NCBI RefSeq assembly: GCF_018917935.1 | Contig: NZ_JAHLPN010000013.1 | Location: 1-64,000, forward strand | Length of the DNA stretch: 64,000 nucleotides | Source of the DNA: Kineothrix sp. MSJ-39 | Lineage (GTDB): Bacteria > Bacillota > Clostridia > Lachnospirales > Lachnospiraceae | Direction: 5' to 3' | In this document: positions 15,175 to 24,147 of the stretch, piece by piece | Numbering within the stretch: the first letter of the stretch is position 1 | Layout of the letters: every line of letters begins with the position of its first letter | Notes under the pieces: model-generated | Seen by the model: the letters and a program-made list of their open reading frames with translations, nothing else | What the model was told of the DNA's origin: nothing | The model's database searches: none | Program-made: the position numbers and the translations under genes

Positions 15175-16059
15175 TCAGCCGCGCGGATGCGCCTTGGCAT
15201 ATACCTCGCGGATCCGGTTATGGTTCATATTGGCATAGATCTGCGTTGTGGAAATATCGGAATGTCCCAGCATTTCCTGTACGCTCTTTAAATCAGCGCC
15301 GTTTTCTACCAGATGCGCCGCAAAGGAATGGCGGAGCGTGTGCGGCGTGATATCGGCCGTAATACCTGCTTTCTTGGCATAAAACTTGATCAGCTTCCAG
15401 AAGCCCTGTCTGCTCATCGGCTTTCCGGAGCAGTTGGCAAATAAGATCTCGGAAGACTTGTCCTCCACCATCTCATCCCTGACGCCGCCCAGATAACGCG
15501 CCAGTGCATCATGCGCCTGCGTCCCGAATGGGATCATGCGTTCCTTATGCGGATCGCGGCACATAATAAAATGCATCGGCAGATTCACATCGGAAACCTT
15601 CAAAGAAATCAGCTCTGTCACACGGATGCCTGTCGCATACAAAAGCTCCAGCATTGCCTTATCCCGGATTTCCTTCGGGCTGTCCCCGTCTGCCTGGTCA
15701 AGAAGTGCCGTTACCTCACCCATGGTCAGGATCTCCGGCATTTTTTTCTCTATCTTAGGTGCTTTTAAACAAAGTGCTACATCATTCCGGATTTTTCCTT
15801 CGGAGAGCATGTACAAAAAGAAAGCCTTAATAGAAGCAATATTTCTGGAAACGGTTGCAGCCGCAAGCTTCTGTTCCTCCAGCGCATGGATATATGCCTT
15901 CAGATCCTGCTCTTTTACTGCTGCGACACTGGTAATCCCTCTTTCCTGCATAAAATGACATACTTTTAAGAGATCTCTTTTATAAGACATCTCCGTGTTG
16001 TTTGAAGTATGCTTTACATTATGTAAATACGAAATATACTCCTGAACTTCCCTCTCCAT
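15175..16059 (-). CDS. xerD: Tyrosine recombinase XerD
   Basis: A site-specific recombinase of about 294 residues that resolves chromosome dimers at dif. The N-terminal SAM-like DNA-binding domain (EYISYLHNVKHTSNNTEMSY) is followed by the catalytic core: Arg in YATGIRVTEL, HTLRHSFAAHL, and the nucleophile Tyr in LGHSDISTTQIYANM. The ATG at 16059 is chosen because AGGAAGG lies about 11 nt upstream. It may be housekeeping rather than phage-borne, since no integration site or phage gene is nearby. Confidence 0.92.
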   Translation of the reverse strand: MEREVQEYISYLHNVKHTSNNTEMSYKRDLLKVCHFMQERGITSVAAVKEQDLKAYIHALEEQKLAAATVSRNIASIKAFFLYMLSEGKIRNDVALCLKAPKIEKKMPEILTMGEVTALLDQADGDSPKEIRDKAMLELLYATGIRVTELISLKVSDVNLPMHFIMCRDPHKERMIPFGTQAHDALARYLGGVRDEMVEDKSSEILFANCSGKPMSRQGFWKLIKFYAKKAGITADITPHTLRHSFAAHLVENGADLKSVQEMLGHSDISTTQIYANMNHNRIREVYAKAHPRG

Positions 16060-16116
16060 AAGAAATGTAACCCTTCCTGTATACATAGTTATGTAATCTT
16101 AAGCCTGTTAAATCTC

Positions 16117-16145
16117 ATTATAATTGCAAATTCCGAGAAAAGCAA
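16117..16145 (-). promoter_or_regulatory. SigA-type promoter of xerD
   Basis: Minus strand TTGCTT (16140-16145), 17-nt spacer, TATAAT (16117-16122), about 58 nt upstream of the xerD start. Confidence 0.6.
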
Positions 16146-16250
16146 ACACTATTTTGTGCGTTATTTTGCCAAAAAGCGGCGAAAAATAAGCAAATCGCAA
16201 CATGTGGATTTTAGTGTTTTACAAGCCTACCACATCTAGTAAAATTTTTT

Positions 16251-16820
16251 CTAAAAGATTTTTAAAACAGTTTTGACCAGTAATGGATTTACATAACATT
16301 CTGCCAGGATCCCTATTATGGTCACCCCCAACACCGTAACAATCTTTTTGACCCGGTTTCTCTTTTTCTCTCCCGTATGATACACCTGCAGTCTGTCACT
16401 CTTCTGCCCGCCGCAAGCTGCCAGCAGGCTGATCCCCATACTGCCCGCCGGCACATAAAACAGATCCTGTGGCAGACAAAAGCTCAGGCTCAGCAAAATG
16501 CCCTTCCAGCCATAGCGCAGGATCATAACCGACAGCATACCGCCGATGCTCATCCCAAAATACATCACAACGCCGGCAAGAAACAACTGTCCTGCGGCTG
16601 TCATGCCGACCAGCGCAATGCCGATCCCCAGCAAGCCCCTTCGTTTCAGCAGATACCAAAAGTAGTCCCGATAACCGATCTCCAGAAACGAGATCTGCAT
16701 CAGGCTCTGGATACCCAGAAAATCCGTTTCCTGACAGCCGATCATATAAATATATAAAACGCCCAGTACAAAGCCTGCCAGAAACAGTATGACCTGTTTC
16801 TGCACCTTTCCGATATTCAA
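16251..16820 (-). CDS. spoIIM: Stage II sporulation protein M
   Basis: A 189-residue integral membrane protein with about four to five spans (for example FLAGFVLGVLYIYMIG, FLAGVVMYFGMSIGGM, VTVLGVTIIGILAECYV). With SpoIID and SpoIIP, SpoIIM drives septal peptidoglycan removal during forespore engulfment. The start is TTG, with GGAGGGG about 12 nt upstream. It ends about 190 nt before xerD, which has its own promoter. Detection rests on topology and motifs such as FCLPQDLFYVPAG. Confidence 0.85.
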   Translation of the reverse strand: MNIGKVQKQVILFLAGFVLGVLYIYMIGCQETDFLGIQSLMQISFLEIGYRDYFWYLLKRRGLLGIGIALVGMTAAGQLFLAGVVMYFGMSIGGMLSVMILRYGWKGILLSLSFCLPQDLFYVPAGSMGISLLAACGGQKSDRLQVYHTGEKKRNRVKKIVTVLGVTIIGILAECYVNPLLVKTVLKIF

Positions 16821-16917
16821 TACGCAGACACCCCTCCCTTGCCATGCAGGTTATTATCCAAAAGCTTGTTCCTGCTTTCATGGATTCTATGCATTATATG
16901 CAGAGAGCAAAAAAAAT

Positions 16918-16945
16918 AGAAACAGAAGCTTGTTCTTCTGTTTCT
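16918..16945 (-). terminator. Terminator of the NUDIX gene
   Basis: AGAAACAGAAG pairs with CTTCTGTTTCT around a 6-nt loop. On the minus strand it is followed by ATTTTTTTT. It lies 9 nt beyond the NUDIX stop. Confidence 0.88.
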
Positions 16946-16953
16946 ATTTGATG

Positions 16954-17496
16954 TTATGCCTGATATTTTACTTTATATGCCAGCAGGGATGAGATCGTCT
17001 TGGCATCCTGCATCTTTCCGCTGTAGATCATTTCCAGAAGCTCATCGATCGTAAAAGCCTCCACGTCAATAAATTCATCTTCATCCAGATGCTGATGGCT
17101 TGGCTTTAGATCCTTTGCCACAAATACATCGATCCGTTCATCACAAAATGCCACTGTTGTCCGAAGTGAGATCAGAAATTCCAGATTTTCCTTTTCCGTT
17201 TTATAGCCGGTCTCCTCTTCCAGTTCTCTTGCCGCGCAGTCTATATACGGCTCATCTACACCGTCTCTGCCGCCTGCAGGTATCTCCAGTGTTTCCCGGT
17301 CCAGTGCATTTCTGTACTGGTGTACCATCAGGATCTTGCCGTCCGCAGTTACGGGAACAACCGCCGCTGCACCCTTATGCCCGATAAAATCCCATTTTGC
17401 TACATTACCGTTGGGAATTGCAACCGTATCTTCATATAGATCTATGATCTTCCCTTTATGGACAAGTTTTCTATCCAGTCTTTTATAGATATCCAT
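16954..17496 (-). CDS. NUDIX hydrolase, ADP-ribose pyrophosphatase type
   Basis: A 180-residue hydrolase of nucleoside diphosphates linked to another moiety, most likely ADP-ribose. The Nudix box is complete: GGRDGVDEP...AARELEEETGY. The N-terminal half (HKGKIIDLYEDTV, VVPVTADGKILMVHQYR) is typical of ADP-ribose pyrophosphatases (NudF-like). It is preceded by AGGAGCCAAA and lies 8 nt after the aminotransferase gene, with which it is co-transcribed. Confidence 0.9.
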   Translation of the reverse strand: MDIYKRLDRKLVHKGKIIDLYEDTVAIPNGNVAKWDFIGHKGAAAVVPVTADGKILMVHQYRNALDRETLEIPAGGRDGVDEPYIDCAARELEEETGYKTEKENLEFLISLRTTVAFCDERIDVFVAKDLKPSHQHLDEDEFIDVEAFTIDELLEMIYSGKMQDAKTISSLLAYKVKYQA

Positions 17497-17504
17497 TTTG
17501 GCTC

Positions 17505-18791
17505 CTACTTTTCTTCCAGTAATTTTTCAACACTGACCAGTTTCACACAGAGCGCGAACAGCTTTGCTGCAAGCTTCATTTCATCTACTGTCGGGAAGGA
17601 TGGTGCAATACGGATGTTATTGTCTTCCGGATCCTTCTTATATGGATAGGTAGCACCCGCACCTGTCAGTGTCACACCTGCATCCTTACACATAGCAGCT
17701 ACTTTCTTGGCACAGCCCGGTAATGTATAGAAGGAAATGAAATAACCACCCTTCGGGTCTGTCCATTTACCGATCTCCAGTCCGCCAAGCTCTGCTTCCA
17801 GCACTTCATGTACTGCCTCAAATTTCGGACGGAGGCTGTCTGCCATTTTTACCATATGTGCTTTCATGCCTTCGATATCGCCGAAATATTTCACATGTCT
17901 GAGCTGATTGATCTTATCATAACCGATCGTCTGGATCGTCATTGTCTTTTTAAACCATTCACGGTTTTTCTCGGATGTTGCAACTGCTGCAACGCCGGAA
18001 CCTGAGAATGTTACCTTAGAAGTTGAGCAGAATTCAAATACCAGATCAGGATGTCCTGCCTTTTCGCATTCCTCGATGATATCCAGAATTTCAACAGGCT
18101 GATCCGGATATAAATGATGCATGGCATATGCATTATCCCAGTAAATACGGAAGTCCTCTGCAGCCGGTTTCAGGGCAGCAAATCTTCTGACAACCTCATC
18201 GGAATAGCAGACACCTTCCGGATTGGAGTATTTCGGTACACACCAGATGCCCTTTACACTGCTGTCATTTTCTACATATTTTTCTACCAGATCCATATCC
18301 GGTCCATCCTCATGCATCGGAATATTGATCATTTCAATGCCAAACTGCTCTGTGATCGCAAAGTGTCTGTCATATCCCGGAACCGGGCAAAGGAACTTCA
18401 CATGCTCCTGCTTGCACCATGGCTCACTGCCACAGACACCAAATGCATAAGAACGTGCAACTGTATCATACATAATCGGAAGACTTGCATTACCACATAC
18501 GATCATATTCTCGCTCTTTGTGCCTACCATACCTGCCATAAGTCTTTTTGCTTCCGGAATACCATCCAGAACACCGTAGTTGCGGCAGTCTGTGCCATCC
18601 TCAGAAACAAGCTCAGAAGAAGAATTCAGGACATCCATAATGCCCATGGAAAATCCCAACTGCTCAGGAGACGGTTTTCCTCTTGCCATATTCAGGCTCA
18701 GTCCTTTACTCTTCGCATCTGCGTACTCTTTATTGAGAGCACCCTGTAATTCCAATAACTCATCACGACTTAATTCTTTGTACGATTTCAT
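17505..18791 (-). CDS. PLP-dependent aminotransferase, Aminotran_MocR/aspartate aminotransferase type
   Basis: A class I-related aminotransferase of about 428 residues. The PLP lysine lies in CSTSKVTFSGSG and the pocket Asp/Tyr in YWDNAYAMHHLY. LNMARGKPSPEQL and NNIRIAPSFP are hallmarks of the group that includes actinobacterial aspartate aminotransferases. The start at 18791 is chosen because GGAAGGAG lies 10 nt upstream; the longer frame overlaps the promoter. It likely interconverts aspartate and oxaloacetate with glutamate/2-oxoglutarate, but the donor is not provable from sequence. Confidence 0.88.
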   Translation of the reverse strand: MKSYKELSRDELLELQGALNKEYADAKSKGLSLNMARGKPSPEQLGFSMGIMDVLNSSSELVSEDGTDCRNYGVLDGIPEAKRLMAGMVGTKSENMIVCGNASLPIMYDTVARSYAFGVCGSEPWCKQEHVKFLCPVPGYDRHFAITEQFGIEMINIPMHEDGPDMDLVEKYVENDSSVKGIWCVPKYSNPEGVCYSDEVVRRFAALKPAAEDFRIYWDNAYAMHHLYPDQPVEILDIIEECEKAGHPDLVFEFCSTSKVTFSGSGVAAVATSEKNREWFKKTMTIQTIGYDKINQLRHVKYFGDIEGMKAHMVKMADSLRPKFEAVHEVLEAELGGLEIGKWTDPKGGYFISFYTLPGCAKKVAAMCKDAGVTLTGAGATYPYKKDPEDNNIRIAPSFPTVDEMKLAAKLFALCVKLVSVEKLLEEK

Positions 18792-18854
18792 AGTGATAAA
18801 GCTCCTTCCTTTGAATCCATGCATAATTGTATACAATTCTGTCTACGGTTATCC

Positions 18855-18883
18855 ATTTTACTACAGATCCATTCGTATGACAA
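18855..18883 (-). promoter_or_regulatory. SigA-type promoter of the aminotransferase-NUDIX operon
   Basis: Minus strand TTGTCA (18878-18883), 17-nt spacer, TAAAAT (18855-18860), about 64 nt before the start codon. Confidence 0.6.
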
Positions 18884-18906
18884 GAATAATTTCTCAAAAA
18901 GGCAAA

Positions 18907-18944
18907 AAAATTACCAAAACTTGATATCAAGTTTTGGTAATTTT
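18907..18944 (-). terminator. Perfect palindromic terminator after the 36-residue ORF
   Basis: AAAATTACCAAAACTTGAT is followed directly by its reverse complement, 38 bp in total. A run of T follows on the minus strand. It lies 4 nt beyond the stop codon of the small membrane peptide gene, so that gene is a complete transcription unit. Confidence 0.85.
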
Positions 18945-18948
18945 GTCT

Positions 18949-19059
18949 TTAATCTTCAATATCTTCGTTTGCTGCCACTGCGGATACTACCGAACTGACA
19001 ACTGCTACGATCACTGCAATAATAATAACCAGTAAACCACCTGCTAATAGGATAAACAT
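18949..19059 (-). CDS. Small single-pass membrane peptide, 36 residues
   Basis: An ATG with GGAG 7 nt upstream opens a 36-residue ORF. Residues 2-30 are one hydrophobic stretch of Ile, Leu, Val, Ala and Gly (MFILLAGGLLVIIIAVIVAV at the start), followed by an acidic end NEDIED. A terminator follows 4 nt after the stop. I recognise no family. The composition resembles small regulatory membrane peptides or type I toxins, but no antisense RNA promoter is evident. The gene sits between rny and the aminotransferase in a 400-bp region otherwise free of genes. Confidence 0.6.
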   Translation of the reverse strand: MFILLAGGLLVIIIAVIVAVVSSVVSAVAANEDIED

Positions 19060-19160
19060 CGTATCACTCCATATCAATCAAATTTATTGCTTACGCTGTT
19101 TGTAGTATACCACAGCTTTGTCCAAATGAAAAGACTTAGATCTGCAGCTTATGCAAAAAA

Positions 19161-19186
19161 GACAGCCGATCTTACGATCGACTGCC
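19161..19186 (-). terminator. Terminator of rny
   Basis: GGCAGTCGATC, loop GTAA, GATCGGCTGTC, then TTTTTT, read on the minus strand. The two non-Watson-Crick positions are G-U pairs only on that strand, which fixes the direction. It lies 15 nt past the rny stop. Confidence 0.88.
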
Positions 19187-19201
19187 TTCCATTTTCATTT
19201 G

Positions 19202-20758
19202 TTATTTCGCATAATCTGTTACACGAGACTCTCTGATCACATTTACCTTGATCTGACCCGGATACTCAAGCTCTTCTTCAATCTGCTTTGAAATATTCCT
19301 TGCCAGAAGTACCATATCTGTATCAGATACCTGTTCCGGAACTACCATTACACGAATCTCTCTACCTGCCTGAATAGCAAAAGATTTGTCTACACCTTTG
19401 AAATTGTTGGTTATTTCTTCTAATTGTTTTAATCTGGTCGTATACGTCTCCAAAGTCTCTCTACGTGCCCCAGGTCTTGCTGCGGATATCGTATCAGCTG
19501 CCTGAACGATACATGCAATCAAGGACTGCGGTTCTACATCACCATGATGAGACTCAACAGCATTTATAACAATCGGAGACTCTTTGTATTTTCTACATAA
19601 TTCTGCACCCAGCTGGATATGAGAGCCTTCTCTTTCATGATCGACGGCTTTACCGATATCATGCAGAAGTCCCGCTCTCTTTGCCATGCGGATATCTAAG
19701 CCCATCTCAGCGGCAAGCAGTCCTGATAACTGTGCTACCTCGATAGAATGTTTTAAGGCGTTCTGACCATAACTGGTTCTGAACTTCATCTTTCCAAGTA
19801 ATCTGACAAGTTCCGGATGAATACCATGCACACCAACTTCCAGTGTAGCGGCTTCTCCTTCTTCCTTGATCATTACTTCGACTTCTTTCTGTGCCTTTTC
19901 AACCATTTCCTCAATTCTGGCCGGATGGATTCTACCATCAACGATCAGTTTCTCAAGGGCGATCCTTGCAACTTCACGTCTGATTGGATCAAAACCGGAT
20001 AATACAACAGCTTCCGGTGTGTCATCGATGATCAGATCAACGCCTGTTAATGTCTCGAGGGTTCTGATATTTCTACCCTCACGACCTATGATGCGTCCTT
20101 TCATTTCATCGCTAGGCAACTGTACAACCGATACAGTTGTCTCTGATACATGATCTGCAGCACATTTCTGGATTGCATTTACCACATACTCTTTGGCCTT
20201 CTTGTCAGCCTCTTCCTTGGCTCTGCTCTCCATTTCTTTGATCATGACAGCAGTTTCATGTTTCACTTCATCTTCAACAATCTTCAACAAATATTCTTTT
20301 GCCTGTTCAGAGGTCAATCCTGAGATTCGTTCCAGTTCCCGTACTCTTTGCTCGTTCAAGCTGGCAATTTCTTTTTTCTGCTTTGCCAGTTCCTCTTCTC
20401 TTGCGATAATGCTTGCTTCCTTCTTCTCGATCGCATCGGATTTCTTATCGATGTTCTCTTCCTTCTGCTGGATGCGGCGTTCATAACGCTGTACCTCAGC
20501 TCTGCGGTCTTTGATCTCTTTGTCCAGCTCGTTCTTTGTACGAATGGATTCTTCCTTTACTTCCAGAAGACTTTCACGCTTCTTGGCTTCCGCAGTCTTT
20601 AACGCATCATCAATGATCTGACGCGCCTTTTCATCTGCATTTCCAAGCTTGCTCTCTACGTCCTTCTGATATTTGGAAGTCGCGATCTTCGCAGTGACCG
20701 GAATAGCAATGGCAAGAGCAACAATTACTGCTATAACTGCAATTGCGATTGGCGGCAT
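19202..20758 (-). CDS. rny: Ribonuclease Y
   Basis: A membrane-anchored endoribonuclease of about 518 residues that initiates mRNA decay. The N-terminal membrane span ([20 protein letters not shown]) is followed by a long charged coiled coil (about 30-200), the KH domain [19 protein letters not shown], and the HD domain with [10 protein letters not shown] and [12 protein letters not shown]. The ATG giving MPPIAIAV is chosen because AAGGAGG lies 11 nt upstream; the ORF is open for eight more codons. Confidence 0.97.
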   Translation of the reverse strand: MPPIAIAVIAVIVALAIAIPVTAKIATSKYQKDVESKLGNADEKARQIIDDALKTAEAKKRESLLEVKEESIRTKNELDKEIKDRRAEVQRYERRIQQKEENIDKKSDAIEKKEASIIAREEELAKQKKEIASLNEQRVRELERISGLTSEQAKEYLLKIVEDEVKHETAVMIKEMESRAKEEADKKAKEYVVNAIQKCAADHVSETTVSVVQLPSDEMKGRIIGREGRNIRTLETLTGVDLIIDDTPEAVVLSGFDPIRREVARIALEKLIVDGRIHPARIEEMVEKAQKEVEVMIKEEGEAATLEVGVHGIHPELVRLLGKMKFRTSYGQNALKHSIEVAQLSGLLAAEMGLDIRMAKRAGLLHDIGKAVDHEREGSHIQLGAELCRKYKESPIVINAVESHHGDVEPQSLIACIVQAADTISAARPGARRETLETYTTRLKQLEEITNNFKGVDKSFAIQAGREIRVMVVPEQVSDTDMVLLARNISKQIEEELEYPGQIKVNVIRESRVTDYAK

Positions 20759-20905
20759 GTACAGGAGCACCTCCTTATTCATTTTTCATTGTACTTATAT
20801 TATCTATAGAATGTATGTAGACGACATCCTAATATCTAATTTTACAACACTTCAATTTTAAACTGTATTAGATGTTATGTCAAGTATTAGTGGTTTTTTA
20901 ACTTT

Positions 20906-21544
20906 CTATTTGTATAAATCTTCCAATAAATCTGCCGATAATGCATCTTTTATCAAAGACATGGCATACCCCTTCCGAAGCAGATACTGTATGACCTTTG
21001 CCGATTCCCGCGGATCCGCAGGAAACTGTCCATGATTCTTTTTTTGTGCAAGTTGCTGAATCTGGCGGATCTGCAGCTCCCGCACCGCTTCTTCATCCTG
21101 CTCTTCCAGACAGGCATTTATGATATCACCGTCAATGCCCTTCTCCATCAGCTTCTGCCGGATCCTGAGAGGACTCTCCGATGCCATATGATAGGAAATA
21201 TAATCCCTTGCATAGGCTTCATCATCAATGTAGCCATATGATTTGACATAGGCAAGTGCAACATCTATGATTTCTTCCGGGTATTTCCCCTCCGCAAGCT
21301 TCTGCCTTAGCTTTTTCTCCGTATAGGGGCGTTTTGTCAGAAGGTTCATGGCACGCAGTTTTGCCCTTTTTGGCAAAATCTCCTGCACAAGCTCCTGATA
21401 AGCAGTCTGTGCAAGAGGCTTTCCAACTGCGATCTTATATTTTCGGATCTCGCCTTTGTATAATACAAAGGCGAATTCTTCATCCAGATATACCTGATAT
21501 CTTTTTTTATCCAGTTCCACAAGTCCCGTAACAACCTGTTCCAT
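20906..21544 (-). CDS. recX: Regulatory protein RecX
   Basis: A 212-residue RecA modulator made of three-helix repeats. Visible segments are AMNLLTKRPYTEKKLRQKL, KSYGYIDDEAYARDYI and KVIQYLLRKGYAMSLIKDAL. The N-terminal 60 residues form the extra beta-rich part seen in Firmicute RecX. It lies 5 nt downstream of recA and is therefore co-transcribed under SOS control. Confidence 0.93.
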   Translation of the reverse strand: MEQVVTGLVELDKKRYQVYLDEEFAFVLYKGEIRKYKIAVGKPLAQTAYQELVQEILPKRAKLRAMNLLTKRPYTEKKLRQKLAEGKYPEEIIDVALAYVKSYGYIDDEAYARDYISYHMASESPLRIRQKLMEKGIDGDIINACLEEQDEEAVRELQIRQIQQLAQKKNHGQFPADPRESAKVIQYLLRKGYAMSLIKDALSADLLEDLYK

Positions 21545-21549
21545 ACTTC

Positions 21550-22605
21550 TTATTCTTTCGCTTTGGCTTTTGTCTCAGGCTTTGCATCTGTATCTGCTTT
21601 AGCCGGATCTGCTTCCAGTCCGAACAGCTCACGTACCTGTGCTTCTATCTTGGCGCACACTTCCGGATTGTCACGCAAAAACTGCTTTGCATTTTCACGT
21701 CCCTGTCCGATCTTATTGCCATCGTAGGCATACCATGCACCGCTCTTGTTGACGATACCGTTCTCCGCTGCCAGATCCAGGATATCGCCCTCTTTTGAAA
21801 TACCGGTACCGAACATGATATCGAACTCAGCCTCTTTAAACGGCGGTGCGATCTTATTCTTGACAACCTTGATCCTTGTACGGTTACCGATCGTCTCACC
21901 GCTCTGCTTCAACTGCTCGATTCTTCTGACATCCAGACGGACAGAAGAATAGAACTTCAGCGCGCGTCCACCTGTCGTCGTCTCCGGGTTACCGAACATA
22001 ACACCGACCTTTTCACGCAGCTGGTTGATAAAAATAACGGTACAGTTAGACTTGCTGATCACGGCTGTCAGCTTACGCAGCGCCTGCGACATCAGACGTG
22101 CCTGCAGACCGACATGGGAATCGCCCATATCACCATCAATCTCTGCCTTTGGTGTCAGTGCTGCAACAGAGTCCACAACAATAATATCGATCGCGCCGGA
22201 ACGCACCATTGTCTCCGTGATTTCCAGTGCCTGCTCACCGCTGTCCGGCTGTGAAATATATAAGTTATCAATATCTACCCCGATATTCTTGGCATAGACA
22301 GGATCCAGTGCATGCTCTGCATCAATGAAGCCTGCGATACCGCCACGCTTCTGTACCTCTGCGATCATATGCAGTGTTACCGTTGTCTTACCACTGGACT
22401 CAGGTCCGTAAATCTCTACGATACGTCCCTTCGGAATACCGCCAAGTCCCAGCGCGATATCCAGACTCAATGAGCCTGTAGGTACAGTTTCCACATTCAT
22501 TCTTGCTGTATTGTCACCCAGCTTCATAACAGCGCCCTTTCCATACTGGCGTTCAATCTGTGACAGAGCTGCGTCAAGTGCTTTCAGTTTATCTTCTCTT
22601 TCCAT
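21550..22605 (-). CDS. recA: Recombinase RecA
   Basis: A 351-residue strand-exchange ATPase. Walker A is GPESSGKTT, the Walker B region is [12 protein letters not shown], loop 2 is [16 protein letters not shown], and the MAW region is at the start of loop 1. The C-terminal tail is Lys/Ala/Glu-rich. The ATG at 22605 is used because AAGGAGAG ends 4 nt upstream; the longer frame runs into the SOS box. The promoter and two LexA-type boxes lie immediately upstream, and recX follows. Confidence 0.98.
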   Translation of the reverse strand: MEREDKLKALDAALSQIERQYGKGAVMKLGDNTARMNVETVPTGSLSLDIALGLGGIPKGRIVEIYGPESSGKTTVTLHMIAEVQKRGGIAGFIDAEHALDPVYAKNIGVDIDNLYISQPDSGEQALEITETMVRSGAIDIIVVDSVAALTPKAEIDGDMGDSHVGLQARLMSQALRKLTAVISKSNCTVIFINQLREKVGVMFGNPETTTGGRALKFYSSVRLDVRRIEQLKQSGETIGNRTRIKVVKNKIAPPFKEAEFDIMFGTGISKEGDILDLAAENGIVNKSGAWYAYDGNKIGQGRENAKQFLRDNPEVCAKIEAQVRELFGLEADPAKADTDAKPETKAKAKE

Positions 22606-22621
22606 TTTTCTCTCCTTATAG

Positions 22622-22633
22622 GAACATCTGTTC
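22622..22633. promoter_or_regulatory. LexA/DinR box in the recA leader
   Basis: GAAC-ATCT-GTTC is a perfect match to the Gram-positive SOS half-sites (GAACNNNNGTTC). It lies between the recA promoter and ribosome site. Confidence 0.8.
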
Positions 22634-22644
22634 GTTCTGCTATC

Positions 22645-22673
22645 AGAATAAAACAAACGTTCGATTTTGTCAA
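22645..22673 (-). promoter_or_regulatory. SigA-type promoter of recA with SOS box in the spacer
   Basis: Minus strand TTGACA (22668-22673), 17-nt spacer, TATTCT (22645-22650). The spacer contains CGAACGTTTGTTT, one base off a full SOS box (22651-22662). LexA bound there would block polymerase directly. Confidence 0.8.
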
Positions 22674-23001
22674 TAGACTATCTTCTTTTATTTTTGAGTA
22701 TATCATTTCTTTTGCCTGCAGGCAATTTATGTTCTTATTATACACGGATAAAGTACGTTATAAGTCCCTCAATAAGCATTCACCCCTTCTTTTTTTATTT
22801 TTTTCTGTGAAATCTCCGGTGAATGACCGGATTGACTGGCATGAGCCATTAGAAAACAGGTCTTTCAGATAAGACCTGTTTAGACAATATCATATTCTTC
22901 CTTTTCCCGCAAGGAAAAAAATCCGCACCATACAGAAACCAAAAATCTGTTCCATACAGAGACGAGATTCCCACTGCGAATCCCGCTCTGATGAACGGTC
23001 G
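22674..23001. other. Non-coding gap between cinA and the recA promoter
   Basis: No gene is visible here. A 12-bp-class hairpin (AAACAGGTCTT/AAGACCTGTTT, 22854-22881) has a weak T-rich flank on the minus strand and may end the cinA transcript, although it lies 120 nt past the stop. A smaller CCGGT/ACCGG stem is near 22817-22831. Confidence 0.4.
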
Positions 23002-23514
23002 TCAAATGCAATGCATAAATGCATCTGCTTCATTCAGTTGTTTTAAAATACAGTCCCGTAATAAGACGAGCGCACTTTCTACCGTTGCCTGTCTGATCTC
23101 ACTTCTGCTGCCGGAAAAATGACATTCCTGTACCGTCACCTTTCCCTGTACAAAACAGCCGATATAGACAAGACCTACCGGTTTTTCTTTTGTGCCGCCG
23201 TCCGGCCCCGCTATGCCTGTTACCGAAATTGCCGCATCAGCCTTTGCAGCCGCAGCCGCGCCTTTTGCCATCTGCTTTGCCGTCTGCCGGCTGACCGCAC
23301 CGTGCTTTCTCAGTGTCTTATTCTTCACGCCGAGCAGCTTATGCTTTGCCTCATTCGCATAGGTGATATAGCCTTGCTTGTAAGCTGCGGAAATGCCAGC
23401 CGCATTAATCAGTCTGCCCGCAACAAGCCCTCCCGTGCAGGATTCGGCTGTTGTCACAGTCATATGATTTTGGATCAGAAGCTCTGCGATCTCCTGTTCT
23501 ATCTCTTTTGCCAC
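23002..23514 (-). CDS. CinA-type nicotinamide-nucleotide amidohydrolase (PncC domain only)
   Basis: A 170-residue protein corresponding to the C-terminal half of CinA. It probably deamidates nicotinamide mononucleotide in pyridine-nucleotide recycling. The characteristic segments are TAESCTGGLVAGRLI, GYITYANEAKHKLLGV and SVTGIAGPDGGTKEKPVGLVYIG. The start is GTG, with GGGGAAG 5 nt upstream. The N-terminal MoCF-like domain found in long CinA is absent, which is common for stand-alone PncC. It lies downstream of pgsA, the typical pgsA-cinA-recA order. Confidence 0.93.
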   Translation of the reverse strand: MAKEIEQEIAELLIQNHMTVTTAESCTGGLVAGRLINAAGISAAYKQGYITYANEAKHKLLGVKNKTLRKHGAVSRQTAKQMAKGAAAAAKADAAISVTGIAGPDGGTKEKPVGLVYIGCFVQGKVTVQECHFSGSRSEIRQATVESALVLLRDCILKQLNEADAFMHCI

Positions 23515-23577
23515 GTTACTTCCCCTTTTCCATGCATCATCCGTTTCCGGATTTTATCGATTCGCATCTGCTGACGT

Positions 23578-24147
23578 TCAGCCCTTATCTTCTTCCTTCA
23601 TAACATCTTTATTTTTCACAAGATAATCGATCAGGGAAACAACTGTCAGGATCACTGCAAGCCAGAGTAAAACTGTTGTTACCGTCATAAAGCCCTGATA
23701 GGCTCCACCAAAGCCCTTATCATTGACTAAAAGAAGCAGAATTGCCAGAGTCACCATCGTAACAGAAGTTTTCCATTTGCCCCACCAACTTGCTGCGATC
23801 ACTCTGCCCTGCTCTGCCGCGATCAGTCTGAAGCCGCTGATGATGAATTCACGGCTGATGATCACTACGGTCATCCATGCAGGAATAAAACCAAGCGCCG
23901 TCAGGCAGACAAGTGCTGCACTGACCAGAAGTTTATCCGCAAGTGGATCCATAAATTTACCGAAATTGGTAATCATATGATATTTTCTGGCAATATATCC
24001 ATCCAAGAGATCTGTCAGGGATGCTACAACAAAAAGAGCAAATGCGACCCATTTAAAATCCGCATGAGACGGCGTCAGAAGTAAAAATGCTACAAAAAAC
24101 GGTACCATGATCACTCTGAGCGTTGTCAGTTTATTCGGTAAGTTCAT
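23578..24147 (-). CDS. pgsA: CDP-diacylglycerol-glycerol-3-phosphate 3-phosphatidyltransferase
   Basis: A membrane enzyme of about 189 residues that makes phosphatidylglycerophosphate, the precursor of phosphatidylglycerol. The CDP-alcohol phosphotransferase motif D-G-x2-A-R-x8-G-x3-D-x3-D is complete in LLDGYIARK...GKFMDPLADKL. About five membrane spans are predicted. The third codon (ATG, 24147) has the better ribosome-site spacing. Its start overlaps the end of rimO. Confidence 0.95.
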   Translation of the reverse strand: MNLPNKLTTLRVIMVPFFVAFLLLTPSHADFKWVAFALFVVASLTDLLDGYIARKYHMITNFGKFMDPLADKLLVSAALVCLTALGFIPAWMTVVIISREFIISGFRLIAAEQGRVIAASWWGKWKTSVTMVTLAILLLLVNDKGFGGAYQGFMTVTTVLLWLAVILTVVSLIDYLVKNKDVMKEEDKG

